This document shows positions 34,351 to 42,908 of a DNA stretch of 64,000 nucleotides, one piece after another. Location: contig NZ_JBLZPK010000044.1 of assembly GCF_049199905.1 (NCBI RefSeq), forward strand, positions 87,218 to 151,217, in the 5' to 3' direction. Under the pieces are notes generated by a model. That model saw nothing but the letters and a program-made list of their open reading frames with translations, ran no database searches and had not been told where the DNA came from. This DNA comes from Shinella sp032095155 (GTDB lineage: Bacteria; Pseudomonadota; Alphaproteobacteria; Rhizobiales; Rhizobiaceae). The translations under genes were made by a program, and so were the position numbers. How positions within the stretch are numbered: the first letter of the stretch is position 1; each line of letters opens with the position of its first letter.

Positions 34351-36695
34351 GGTTTTCTCCCCCAAGGTCCGCGCTGCTCGGCCTTGCTTTCCTGCTCTCC
34401 GCATCGACCGCCTTCGCCCAGCAGGCGGCTGTACCTTTCGACATGTCGGGCGAACGCGGGCCGACGACGGATACAAAGCCGGCGATCGTCGATGACACAA
34501 CGCCTGCCGTCGAGACCAAGGTGCCGGATAAGGCGACGGAGGTTTCCGATACCGCGACGCGGCGCTACATCATTCCGGCGACGTCGCTGATGCTCGAAGG
34601 CGAGGCGGCGAGCCGTTCCTTCCCGGTCTATCTGACGCCGCAGCAGGCGGCGGCTGCGACGTCGATCAATCTCGGCTACTCCAACGCTGTCGTCGTGGCC
34701 CCGGAAGTCTCCAGCCTCACCGTCGTCGTCAATGATGTGACGGTCGGCGAAATGCCCGTGCAGTCGCCAGAGGGCACGAAGGACATGCGCTTCGACCTGC
34801 CGACGGGCCTGCTCAGGCCGGGCGTCAACCGCGTGACGTTCAATACCGTGCAGCGCCACCGCACCGATTGCACGATCCGCTCGACCTATGATCTTTGGAC
34901 CTCGCTTGATCCGGCGCGCACCTATCTGACGGTGCCGCGCGATACCAGCGGCCGCCTGCTCACGACCGACGACATTGCCGGCATCGGCGTCGGCCCGAAC
35001 GGCCAGACGAAATTCACCATGGTCGTGCCCGAGATGGGGCAACCGGTCGCCACCAATGCCCTGATGCGCCTTACCCAGGGCCTTGCCCTGATGGCGAAGA
35101 TGCCGAACCAGACGTTCGATGTGGTCGATGCGCTACCCGCGACGGGCGGGGCAGGTGAGTTGCAGGTCATGGTCGGCACCGCGGCCGATCTTGCGCCACT
35201 CCTGCCCGGCCTGCCGGCCTCCGCCCGCTCCTCGGCGATCGCCACCTTTGTCGATGCGCCCTCGGGCGACCGCAAGGTCTTCGTCGTCAGCGGGCCGGAC
35301 TGGCCGTCCATCGAAGGGGCGGTGGAGGGCATGGTCTCTCCCATCGACCGGCCGCTTGGTGTGGCGCGAGAGGCGCTCAGTGTACGCCAGCGCAATGCGG
35401 CCGAAATGCCGCTGGTGGCAGGCGAGGCGACGCTGAAGCTGGCTTCGCTCGGCGTGCGCACCGCCGAGTTCAGCGGCCGGCGCCTGCGCACCGGCTTCGA
35501 CATCGGCATTCCCTCCGACTTCTATGCCGGCGCCTATGGCGAGGCGACGCTGCTGCTCGACGCCGCCTATTCGGCGGAAGTGCTACCGGGCAGCCATGTC
35601 GATATCTACGTCAACGGCAATATCGCCTCGACGGTGCCGATCACCAATCGCAACGGCGGTATTTTCCGCCATCTGCCGATCCGCGTGACCATGCGGCACT
35701 TCCGGCCGGGGCCGAACCGCATCGATATCGAAACGGTGCTGATGACCGCCGCCGACAAGGTCTGCGCGCCCGGCTCCAGCGCGTCGGAAGAGCCGCGTTT
35801 CGCGCTCTTCGACACATCCGAATTCCGCATGCCGCGGTTCGCCCGCATCGCGCAGCTACCGAACCTCGCCGCCCTCTCCGGCACCGGCTTTCCCTATTCG
35901 CGGGCGACCGATCCGATCGCGCTCTATCTCGACCGTCTCGACACGGACACGCTGTCGACGAGCGCGACCTTCCTCGGCAAGATGGCCGTTTCGAGTGGCC
36001 GGGCGTTGCTGGTGCGACCGGAATCCTCGGCGCTGGCGATCGGCGAGCGGGACGCCATCCTTTTCGGTACGATCTCGCAGCTTCCTCCCCTTGTGCTCGG
36101 CCAGACGCATATCGCGGCGGAGAGTGCTTCGAGCTGGGGTAGCGCGGGCGCCGGCGCCGGGCAGGGCGCGACACAGGATGCGCTCAACGAATGGCAGTCG
36201 CGGGTGCGGGGCGGCTCCTGGCGCGGACAGATTTCCGCGTTCGAGACGTGGCTGCAGGAGACCTTCGACATCTCGCTGTCCTCGCTTCGCCTCCTGCCGG
36301 GCGCGGAGGCACTGGTGGCGCCCGACGATACGGCCCGCTTCCTCGTGGCGCAGGGCGACAGCCCCGAGAGCACGGCCGTGTGGACGGTCGTTTCCGCCCC
36401 GACGGGTGCGGATCTTCGTGCCGGCATGGATGCGGTGGCGCAGGACGACCGCTGGCAGCAGCTCGACGGTTACATGACGCTGGAGAGCAAGGATGCCGAC
36501 GCGCTCGATACACGCGCGGTCAGCCGCACGCGGTTCGTTGCAACCCAGGCGTGGACCTTCGCCAATGTCAGGTTGATCGCGGCGAATTGGCTGTCGTCGA
36601 ACATTCTGGCCTATGCGCTTGTTTTTTGTGCGCTGTCGATTCTGCTGGGCATCGCGACCTCAGGGCTTCTGCGTCGTTTCGGCCGCCCGCTCTGA
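34347..36695 (+). CDS. bcsB: cellulose synthase periplasmic subunit BcsB
   Basis: 782 residues from the GTG at 34347, which overlaps the bcsA stop (GTGA) behind AAGGAG. Signal peptide RFSPPRSALLGLAFLLSAST then AFAQQ. Two carbohydrate-binding/flavodoxin-like repeats are recognisable (VNDVTVGEMPVQ and VYVNGNIAST-type strands; HRTDCTIRSTYDLWTSLD). A single C-terminal helix (ILAYALVFCALSILLGIATS) anchors it in the inner membrane next to BcsA. It guides the glucan through the periplasm. Confidence 0.93.
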   Translation: MRFSPPRSALLGLAFLLSASTAFAQQAAVPFDMSGERGPTTDTKPAIVDDTTPAVETKVPDKATEVSDTATRRYIIPATSLMLEGEAASRSFPVYLTPQQAAAATSINLGYSNAVVVAPEVSSLTVVVNDVTVGEMPVQSPEGTKDMRFDLPTGLLRPGVNRVTFNTVQRHRTDCTIRSTYDLWTSLDPARTYLTVPRDTSGRLLTTDDIAGIGVGPNGQTKFTMVVPEMGQPVATNALMRLTQGLALMAKMPNQTFDVVDALPATGGAGELQVMVGTAADLAPLLPGLPASARSSAIATFVDAPSGDRKVFVVSGPDWPSIEGAVEGMVSPIDRPLGVAREALSVRQRNAAEMPLVAGEATLKLASLGVRTAEFSGRRLRTGFDIGIPSDFYAGAYGEATLLLDAAYSAEVLPGSHVDIYVNGNIASTVPITNRNGGIFRHLPIRVTMRHFRPGPNRIDIETVLMTAADKVCAPGSSASEEPRFALFDTSEFRMPRFARIAQLPNLAALSGTGFPYSRATDPIALYLDRLDTDTLSTSATFLGKMAVSSGRALLVRPESSALAIGERDAILFGTISQLPPLVLGQTHIAAESASSWGSAGAGAGQGATQDALNEWQSRVRGGSWRGQISAFETWLQETFDISLSSLRLLPGAEALVAPDDTARFLVAQGDSPESTAVWTVVSAPTGADLRAGMDAVAQDDRWQQLDGYMTLESKDADALDTRAVSRTRFVATQAWTFANVRLIAANWLSSNILAYALVFCALSILLGIATSGLLRRFGRPL

Positions 36696-36849
36696 CGAGA
36701 TCCCGCAACACTGACGGGTGGCTGTTTACGGCCGGTTAACCCTATCGCGCTTTTATCAAAGCTCGTTGGTTTCTTCCCGGCGGCGCTTGGCGTTGCCTTT
36801 GCGGACTGGAAGGAGCCGTGTGGTTGATATGTACCGAAGGAAGCTCGGC

Positions 36850-39006
36850 ATGAAGTCGATCCTCATGGCGGTCGTCCTTGCCTCGGCTGGAGCGGCCGGT
36901 GTCGCCGGCCTGTCCTTCGGCGTGCCCGATGGCTTGACGAAGGGCATGCCGCGCCTCGGCGTGGGTACGGACGACGTGGCGACCGGCAGCACAGACGAAG
37001 CTCCGACCGCCGCCGCCAAACAATCGCGGGTGGAGATCGCTCAAGTTGAGAGCGGTCAGGCGAAGACCACGCCGGTCGTCGAAACCGTGGAGCGTCGTCC
37101 CGCTGTCGACGAGAGCGCGTTGCGCTATTTCGCGTCGCGCGGCGATACGGCCCGGCTCAATGCCGAGATCGCGCGCCTGCGCGCGCTCTATCCCACCTGG
37201 ACCCCGCCGGAAAATCCGCTTGCCGTGCCCGTCAACGAGGACAAGCAGCTGGAGGCGATGTGGGCGCTCTACAGCCAGTCGCGCTATGCGGATGTGCGTG
37301 CGGCGATCGCCGAGCGCCGGAAGCAGGACCCGCAATGGACGCCGCCGGCCGATCTGGTCGACCGCCTCGACGTGGCGGAGAAGCGCGCCGAGCTGATCAC
37401 CGCTTCCAATGCCGGCAAGAACGAAGATGTCGTACGGCTCGGGGCGGAGACGCCGAGCCTGCTCACCTGCTCGGATGCCGATGTGCTCTGGCGCGTCGCG
37501 GAGGCCTTCGTGAAGACCGACCGCGTGCAGCGTGCCAAGGATGCTTATGGCTATATGATCGACAATTGCACCGACGCGCCGGTGCGGGTGGCGACCGTGC
37601 AGAAAGCCTCGACGCTGCTCGGCTACAAGGACATGCAGGATCTGCTGGCCCGCGAGCATGCCGGGCCTGACGGCGTCAAGGAATTCGACGCGATCCGCAG
37701 CGATCTCGCGCGCCGTTTCGTCGGCGAGGGCGATGAAGATCCCGAGATCACGGTGGCGCCGGTCTATCTCAAGCTGGTCGAGAAGCTGGTGACGGACGAG
37801 GGGCTGGCCTCCGATGCGTTGCTGCTCGGCTGGTATCACCTGCGGCGCGACCAGAACGCGGCCGCCGAACCTTTCTTCCGCAAGGCGCGGGCCGTCGAGG
37901 ATTCCGCCTCCGCCTCGCAGGGTCTCGCGCTCATCCTTCTCGCCCGCAAAATGCCGGGCGAGGCCGAAGACGTGATGTATGCCTGGCGTACCACCTCCGA
38001 TCAGGCGATGCAGACCTATCTCGCCGCGACCACCAATCTCCTGGCGCTCGATCCGCCGCAGAGGCTCGACGCCAAGGTGCTGAACCGCATCGCACAGGTG
38101 ACGCTGGAGGAAAAGCATCCCGAGACGGGCGAGCAGTTCGGCTGGTATGCGCTGGCCATGGACCAGCCGGCCACCGCCGAGGAATGGTTTGCCCTGGTGC
38201 TAAAATGGAAAGCGGATTACGAGCCCGCCGCCTATGGTCTCGGCGTCGCACGGCTGCGCCTTCAGGACGAAGCCGGCCTTGCCGCCGTCAAGCAGGCCTG
38301 GGGCGATCGTTCCGAGCGCATCGCCCGGCTTGGCGAACAGGACGCGACGGACAAGAAGACCGAGGTGATCAGCGAACGCCAGCCACGGCTGGCCCGCACC
38401 GGGCAGCGCGTCGTTGCCCGCGAGGTCATCGAGGAGGTTGCCGCCCGGCCGCAGCGCATCGTGCGCACGGTGCGGCATGCCGCCAATACCGGGGCAGGGT
38501 GCCGTACGACGCGCAATCCTGCCGGCCTTGCGCCCGCAAGCGCGCTGACGCTCGGTTGGTGCCTGATGGAGCGCAACCGGCCGCTGGAAGCCGCGCAAGC
38601 CTTCGAGGTGGCTCTGAATGGCGAGGGGCGCACACGCAGCGATGCGGCCTATGGCCAGAGCCTCGCCTATCTGCGTGCAGGCCTGACCAGTGACGCCGCC
38701 GTTGCTGCCACGAAGGCCAAGCTCGATGGCAGCCGCGGAGCCGAGCTGCAGACAGCCATCCTTGCCGACCGGGCCGTCAGCAGTTTCCGCGCCAAGCGTT
38801 ACCGTGAGACCATCGGCTATCTCGACCAGCGCAACCAGCTGCGCGCCGAGCCGACGGACCTGATGATCCTGCGCGCCTTCTCCTACAAGAACCTCGGCAT
38901 GCGGGTCGATGCAGCCCGCCTGTTCGAGGCGCTCGGCGAAACCGGGCGGCAGGACGCCATCCGTGCCCTTGCCGAAATGCGCGCCGAAGACCGGCGGCCG
39001 AACTGA
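36850..39006 (+). CDS. TPR-rich cellulose-cluster protein (BcsC-N-terminus-like, no barrel)
   Basis: 718 residues from the ATG at 36850, six bases after AAGGAAG. Upstream in-frame GTG 36820 and ATG 36829 are possible but less well spaced. MKSILMAVVLASAGAAGVAG is a signal or anchor sequence. The rest is helical repeats (for example YGQSLAYLRAGLTSDAAVAATKAKL), consistent with tetratricopeptide repeats. It follows bcsB by 154 bases, where rhizobial clusters commonly have the endoglucanase gene bcsZ. No outer-membrane barrel or glycosidase domain is visible, so it may scaffold the export complex in the periplasm. Confidence 0.75.
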   Translation: MKSILMAVVLASAGAAGVAGLSFGVPDGLTKGMPRLGVGTDDVATGSTDEAPTAAAKQSRVEIAQVESGQAKTTPVVETVERRPAVDESALRYFASRGDTARLNAEIARLRALYPTWTPPENPLAVPVNEDKQLEAMWALYSQSRYADVRAAIAERRKQDPQWTPPADLVDRLDVAEKRAELITASNAGKNEDVVRLGAETPSLLTCSDADVLWRVAEAFVKTDRVQRAKDAYGYMIDNCTDAPVRVATVQKASTLLGYKDMQDLLAREHAGPDGVKEFDAIRSDLARRFVGEGDEDPEITVAPVYLKLVEKLVTDEGLASDALLLGWYHLRRDQNAAAEPFFRKARAVEDSASASQGLALILLARKMPGEAEDVMYAWRTTSDQAMQTYLAATTNLLALDPPQRLDAKVLNRIAQVTLEEKHPETGEQFGWYALAMDQPATAEEWFALVLKWKADYEPAAYGLGVARLRLQDEAGLAAVKQAWGDRSERIARLGEQDATDKKTEVISERQPRLARTGQRVVAREVIEEVAARPQRIVRTVRHAANTGAGCRTTRNPAGLAPASALTLGWCLMERNRPLEAAQAFEVALNGEGRTRSDAAYGQSLAYLRAGLTSDAAVAATKAKLDGSRGAELQTAILADRAVSSFRAKRYRETIGYLDQRNQLRAEPTDLMILRAFSYKNLGMRVDAARLFEALGETGRQDAIRALAEMRAEDRRPN

Positions 39007-39042
39007 TCGCGCTTCGGCCGCAATTCACAGGGAGGATGCGGC

Positions 39043-39402
39043 ATGAAAATCCGGTATTGTCTTTCCGCGGTGCTGTTGTCGCTTGGCCTTGCCGCACCGC
39101 TTGCCGCGGCAGACGGCCTCTATGTCGTCTGTGACAATGGCCTGCGCTGTTTCAAGGCGCCGTGCCCGTCCTCGACCGTGCGCGATCTTGCCACGGGAAA
39201 GACCTTCAAGAGCATCTCGCCCGTGCTGGATGGACTGGCAGAGGCTGATCGGGAGCGCATCAACCAGACGGATGCGCTCTATTTCGGCCGGCTGGCGTTG
39301 CGCGGCCATGTCGAGATCAGGGAAAAGGCGTCCGTGCTCGTCGTGACCGGCGTGGCTCACAAGACATCGGCAGGTGAACGGCGCGGGTGTCCAGCCGGTT
39401 AA
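39043..39402 (+). CDS. small secreted hypothetical protein with conserved cysteines
   Basis: 119 residues with a signal peptide (MKIRYCLSAVLLSLGLAAPL, then AAADG). The mature start YVVCDNGLRCFKAPCPSSTV contains three cysteines, with a fourth near the C-terminus (GERRGCPAG), so disulfide bonds are likely. It resembles secreted DUF6748-like proteins, but this is uncertain. Located 36 bases after the TPR gene on the same strand behind GGGAGG, so it is probably the last cistron of the cellulose cluster. Its stop overlaps that of the convergent glutathione transferase gene. Confidence 0.7.
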   Translation: MKIRYCLSAVLLSLGLAAPLAAADGLYVVCDNGLRCFKAPCPSSTVRDLATGKTFKSISPVLDGLAEADRERINQTDALYFGRLALRGHVEIREKASVLVVTGVAHKTSAGERRGCPAG

Positions 39403-40058
39403 TCGCGGTCCGGCGCACCGAGCGGAAAATACGCTCGGAAGGGGCGTCCTTCGTCCACGGCGCGTGCAAAGGACGGGCGGGCGAGCAGGCGCTTGCGATA
39501 GGCATGCACATGGGTGAAGGCCGGATCGATGGCATGCGTCCAATCCGCATAGAACAGGAACGGGCCGGCACCGCAATCGGCCAGCGTGAACGTGTCGCCC
39601 GACGCCCAGATGCGGCCCTCCATATGCCGCTCGAGCCAGGCATAGGCGCGTTCCAGCATCTCACGCGCTTCCTTGTCGCCATAGGGGTCGCGGTCGGCTT
39701 CCGCACGGATGGCGTTGAAGACGATCCTCTGCTGCGGCGTTGAAATATAGTTGTCGAAGAAACGGTCGAGCATGCGCACCTCGATCGCCCTGTCCGGATC
39801 GGCGGGAATGAGCCTCACCGGTCCCGGATAGTGCAGATCGAGATATTCGATCAGGATGGTCGCCTCCATCACCTGGCGGTCGCCATCGACGAGAATGGGA
39901 AACCGCTTGATCGGCCAGCGCCGCTCGAAATCGGCAAGGGTCTCCGGATCGTTGTGATCGAGCAGACGGTACTCGAACGCCGTGCCGTTCTCGTAGAGTG
40001 CTGTCAGCACCTTCTGACAATAGCTGGAAAAGGGATGGGCATAGAGAACCGGTTTCAT
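39399..40058 (-). CDS. glutathione S-transferase family protein
   Basis: 219 residues from the ATG at 40058, with GGAGG five bases upstream. The N-terminal thioredoxin-like domain has YAHPFSSYCQKVLTALYENG, RFPILVDGDRQVMEATILIEYLD (the cis-Pro and the Glu/Ser glutathione-binding loop), and a helical C-terminal domain includes FTLADCGAGPFLFYADW. It probably conjugates or reduces electrophiles with glutathione in the cytoplasm. It is independent of its neighbours, and the two convergent genes share overlapping stop codons. Confidence 0.9.
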   Translation of the reverse strand: MKPVLYAHPFSSYCQKVLTALYENGTAFEYRLLDHNDPETLADFERRWPIKRFPILVDGDRQVMEATILIEYLDLHYPGPVRLIPADPDRAIEVRMLDRFFDNYISTPQQRIVFNAIRAEADRDPYGDKEAREMLERAYAWLERHMEGRIWASGDTFTLADCGAGPFLFYADWTHAIDPAFTHVHAYRKRLLARPSFARAVDEGRPFRAYFPLGAPDRD

Positions 40059-40212
40059 GACGACCTCCACGTTTGATGCCCTTTTGTCGCAAATCCGATT
40101 GCGAAATGCAATCGGTTTTTCGGGAATCCAAAAGACACACGCGGACGCTGTCGAGCGACCGGTTTTTGCCTTGGGAACGATGGAGTAGATGAAGGCGTTG
40201 AAAAAAGCGGCT

Positions 40213-40356
40213 TCAGCCGGCCCGCCAGAGAATGACTTGCGGCACGTCGGCACCGCGCGTTCGGGAGAGTTGCACCTGTGCAAAAGGGATTGCCAGGATC
40301 ATGACGACCAAGGCGGTCACGAACAGCGTTCCCGGGTTGAGCAGCTTCGATTTCAA
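40213..40356 (-). CDS. small membrane protein (47 aa), candidate
   Basis: TTG start at 40356 with GAGG five bases upstream. The frame has a short basic N-terminus (KSKLLNPGT), one hydrophobic helix (LFVTALVVMILAIPF) and a charged tail (QLSRTRGADVPQ), then ends ILWRAG. It has the layout of a single-pass inner-membrane small protein. It is divergent from eptA, and two TCAGC boxes 11 bp apart face it from 42 to 57 bases upstream, which supports it being a real, regulated gene. No homologue recognised. Small size and the TTG start keep confidence moderate. Confidence 0.45.
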   Translation of the reverse strand: MKSKLLNPGTLFVTALVVMILAIPFAQVQLSRTRGADVPQVILWRAG

Positions 40357-40397
40357 ACGTCACCTCATGCAGTGTCCCAAGTCTTATGGGGGCGGAA

Positions 40398-40447
40398 GCT
40401 GACGGGACGCTGAACGTCGCGTCAGCTTCGTTCAGCCTGCTGTCAGC
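40398..40447. promoter_or_regulatory. array of five TCAGC boxes between eptA and the small membrane protein
   Basis: On the plus strand TCAGC occurs at 40422, 40432 and 40443. On the minus strand it occurs at 40398-40402 and 40409-40413. Spacing within each set is 10 or 11 bp, one helical turn, as expected for tandem direct-repeat sites of OmpR/PhoB-family regulators. A perfect 10-bp inverted repeat (40395-40404 with 40420-40429) joins the two sets. Confidence 0.65.
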
Positions 40448-40515
40448 TTGCCGGGGCAGGGACGGGCAGACTGGCGCATCCCCTGCGACGCGCCGGCGAA
40501 TGACGGAAGGGAAAG

Positions 40516-42165
40516 ATGATGCGCGAAGACACGGGAGCAACGAGCCGCAAGGGTCTATGGAGGCCAGAGCTCGGCAGCATCGCGGTCGCCATCCTGACGG
40601 CTCTCTATCTGCTGGCCATCACCAACCAGAGCTTCTGGTCGAAGGGCTGGGTTTATCTCGAGGGACGCCCGACCACCTTCGCCTCCATCGCCATCGGCGT
40701 CGCCTGCCTCTACATTGCGCTCTGTGTTGCCGTATCGGTGAAATATCTGATGAAGCCGATCTTCATCCTTCTCATTCTGGCGAGCGCCGCCGGCGCCTGG
40801 TTCATGGATCAGTTCGGTGTGGTCATCGATGTCGAGATGATCCGCAATGCCGCCGAAACCAACAGCGCCGAAGCGGGGCATATGATCACCCCCGGCTTCG
40901 TGCTGCACATGTTGGTCTTCGGCATCCTGCCTATTCTGCTGCTTGTCTGGGTGAAGGTGCGCCACCGCCCCTTCCTCTGGAAGGTGCGCGGCAATCTCGC
41001 CGTCATCGCGCCCGCACTGGTCATCGCGCTCGTCGCGGGTCTTTCGCATGCCCGCGTCTATGCCGCCGCCGTGCGCGCGCATCATGATTGGTTCGAGACG
41101 CTGAACCCCTTCGTGCCGCTCGTCACCGCCGTTCAGTTCGCGGTGGGTGAATCCGGGGACATCAACATCGTGGCGGCACCGCTTGGCGAGGATGCGCGGG
41201 TCAGCGATGGGCCGGTCGCCGCGCGCAAGCCGCGCCTCATGATCGTCGTTGCCGGCGAAACGGCGCGCGCCGACAATTTTTCACTCGGCGGCTATGAACG
41301 GGACACCAACCCGGAACTGGCGAAAAAGGACATCTTCTATTTCCCGCAGACGACGAGCTGCGGCACGGCGACCGCCGTCTCGCTGCCCTGCATGTTTTCC
41401 GTCTATACCCGTGCCGAATATTCGCACCGCAAGGGTCTCGCGACCCAGAACCTGCTCGACGTGCTCTCCCATGCCGGCGTGAACGTGGAATGGTGGGACA
41501 ACAATACCGGCAGCAAGCAGATCGCCGCGCGTGTGAAGGAACGCTCGGTCATCAAGGACGGCGATCCGCGCTATTGCGGCAACGGCGAATGCCGCGACGA
41601 GGTGTTCTTCGGCGATCTCGACGCCTGGATCGGCTCGGTGAAGACCGACACGGTGCTGGTTCTGCACCAGATCGGCAGCCACGGCCCCGCTTATTCCCAA
41701 CGCTATCCCGAGGATTTCAGGCGCTTCAAGCCCGATTGCCGCAGCGCGGATTTTTCCGAATGCCAGCGCGAGGAGATCGTCAATGCCTATGACAACACGA
41801 TCGCCTATACCGACCACATCCTCGCAGGTGTGATCGACCGGCTGGCCGGCCAGCAGGACCGGCTCGACGTCTCCATGCTCTACATGTCGGACCATGGCGA
41901 ATCGCTCGGCGAATTCGGCCTCTACCTGCACGGTGCGCCCTATATGATCGCGCCGCCGCAGCAGACCCATGTGCCCTTCGTGCTGTGGCTCGGCAAGGAC
42001 GCCAAGGCGGCTTATTCGGCGGACTGCCTGAAGGACGAAACCACGAAGCCGCAGTCGCACGACAATCTCTTCCACTCGGTGCTTGGCATGATGCGCGTGG
42101 AAACCAAGGTGCGCGACCCCGCACTCGACCTCGTCTCGGCCTGCCGGCTCGGCGCGACGAGCTGA
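40516..42165 (+). CDS. eptA: lipid A phosphoethanolamine transferase (EptA family)
   Basis: 549 residues. Five membrane helices in the first 190 residues are followed by the periplasmic sulfatase-like domain. The catalytic threonine is in VVAGETARADNFSLGGY (near 248), and metal ligands are in YMSDHGESLGEFGLYLHGAPY (near 457) with HGAP beyond. It transfers phosphoethanolamine to lipid A, lowering surface charge and sensitivity to cationic peptides. The adjacent OmpR-type two-component system and the upstream TCAGC array suggest PmrAB-like control. The GGAAGGGAAAG ribosome-binding site precedes the ATG. Confidence 0.9.
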   Translation: MMREDTGATSRKGLWRPELGSIAVAILTALYLLAITNQSFWSKGWVYLEGRPTTFASIAIGVACLYIALCVAVSVKYLMKPIFILLILASAAGAWFMDQFGVVIDVEMIRNAAETNSAEAGHMITPGFVLHMLVFGILPILLLVWVKVRHRPFLWKVRGNLAVIAPALVIALVAGLSHARVYAAAVRAHHDWFETLNPFVPLVTAVQFAVGESGDINIVAAPLGEDARVSDGPVAARKPRLMIVVAGETARADNFSLGGYERDTNPELAKKDIFYFPQTTSCGTATAVSLPCMFSVYTRAEYSHRKGLATQNLLDVLSHAGVNVEWWDNNTGSKQIAARVKERSVIKDGDPRYCGNGECRDEVFFGDLDAWIGSVKTDTVLVLHQIGSHGPAYSQRYPEDFRRFKPDCRSADFSECQREEIVNAYDNTIAYTDHILAGVIDRLAGQQDRLDVSMLYMSDHGESLGEFGLYLHGAPYMIAPPQQTHVPFVLWLGKDAKAAYSADCLKDETTKPQSHDNLFHSVLGMMRVETKVRDPALDLVSACRLGATS

Positions 42166-42229
42166 CGGACCCAACCGGCTGGCGGATTTGACGCGTGCTT
42201 GCGAGCGAAAGGCGTGATGCCTATTGTGG

Positions 42230-42245
42230 CTCCCGGTTCCGGGAG
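42230..42245 (+). promoter_or_regulatory. hairpin sequestering the Shine-Dalgarno of the response regulator
   Basis: CTCCCGG (42230-42236) pairs with CCGGGAG (42239-42245). The GGGAG at 42241-42245 is the ribosome-binding site of the TTG start at 42252. Translation may depend on coupling or on opening of this stem. Confidence 0.4.
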
Positions 42246-42251
42246 TGTGGC

Positions 42252-42908
42252 TTGAGAATTCTTTTGATCGAGGACGACGCCGTTTTGGGCGAGGCGGTGC
42301 GCGATTACGTGGCCGGTCTCGGCCATGCCGTCGATTGGATGCAGACGCTTGACGACGGCAGAGGGGCGGCGAAGGCGGTCGATTACGATCTCATCCTGCT
42401 CGACCTGCGCCTGCCCGACGGCCGCGGGCTGACGCTGCTGACGGAACTGCGCCGTGCCGGCGCGGTGACGCCTGTCATCATCTTGACCGCCCATGACCAG
42501 ATCTCCGACCGGATCGAAGGCCTGAACAGCGGGGCGGACGATTATCTCGTCAAACCCTTTAATCTCGGCGAACTCGGCGCGCGCATGCTGGCCGTGGCGC
42601 GGCGCTATGCCGGTTCTTCCCTGCCGGTCCTAGAGACCGGCGCGCTCTCCATCCAGCTCGCCGATCGCCGGGTGCTGCGCGATGGCAAGCCGGTCGATCT
42701 CTCCGGCCGGGAATGGGCCGTGCTGGCGCGGCTTGCCAACCGTCCGGAGGCCATCGTCTCCAAGAGCGAGATCGAGGAGGCGCTCTATGCCTTCGGCTCG
42801 GAGATCGAAAGCAACACGGTGGAAGTCTATGTCAGCCGACTGCGCAAGAAACTCGGTAGGGATTGCGTCGAGACGCTGCGCGGGATCGGTTACAGGCTGG
42901 GACGATGA
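42252..42908 (+). CDS. OmpR/PmrA-family response regulator
   Basis: 218 residues from TTG at 42252 (RILLIEDDAVLGEAV). Receiver with E7-D8-D9, phospho-acceptor D51 (LILLDLRLPDG), K in YLVKPFN. Winged-helix DNA-binding domain from about 125 (LSGREWAVLARLAN, NTVEVYVSRLRKKLG and TLRGIGYRL). Follows eptA by 86 bases on the same strand. It resembles PmrA/QseB, and the direct-repeat TCAGC array before eptA is its probable target. Confidence 0.92.
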   Translation: MRILLIEDDAVLGEAVRDYVAGLGHAVDWMQTLDDGRGAAKAVDYDLILLDLRLPDGRGLTLLTELRRAGAVTPVIILTAHDQISDRIEGLNSGADDYLVKPFNLGELGARMLAVARRYAGSSLPVLETGALSIQLADRRVLRDGKPVDLSGREWAVLARLANRPEAIVSKSEIEEALYAFGSEIESNTVEVYVSRLRKKLGRDCVETLRGIGYRLGR

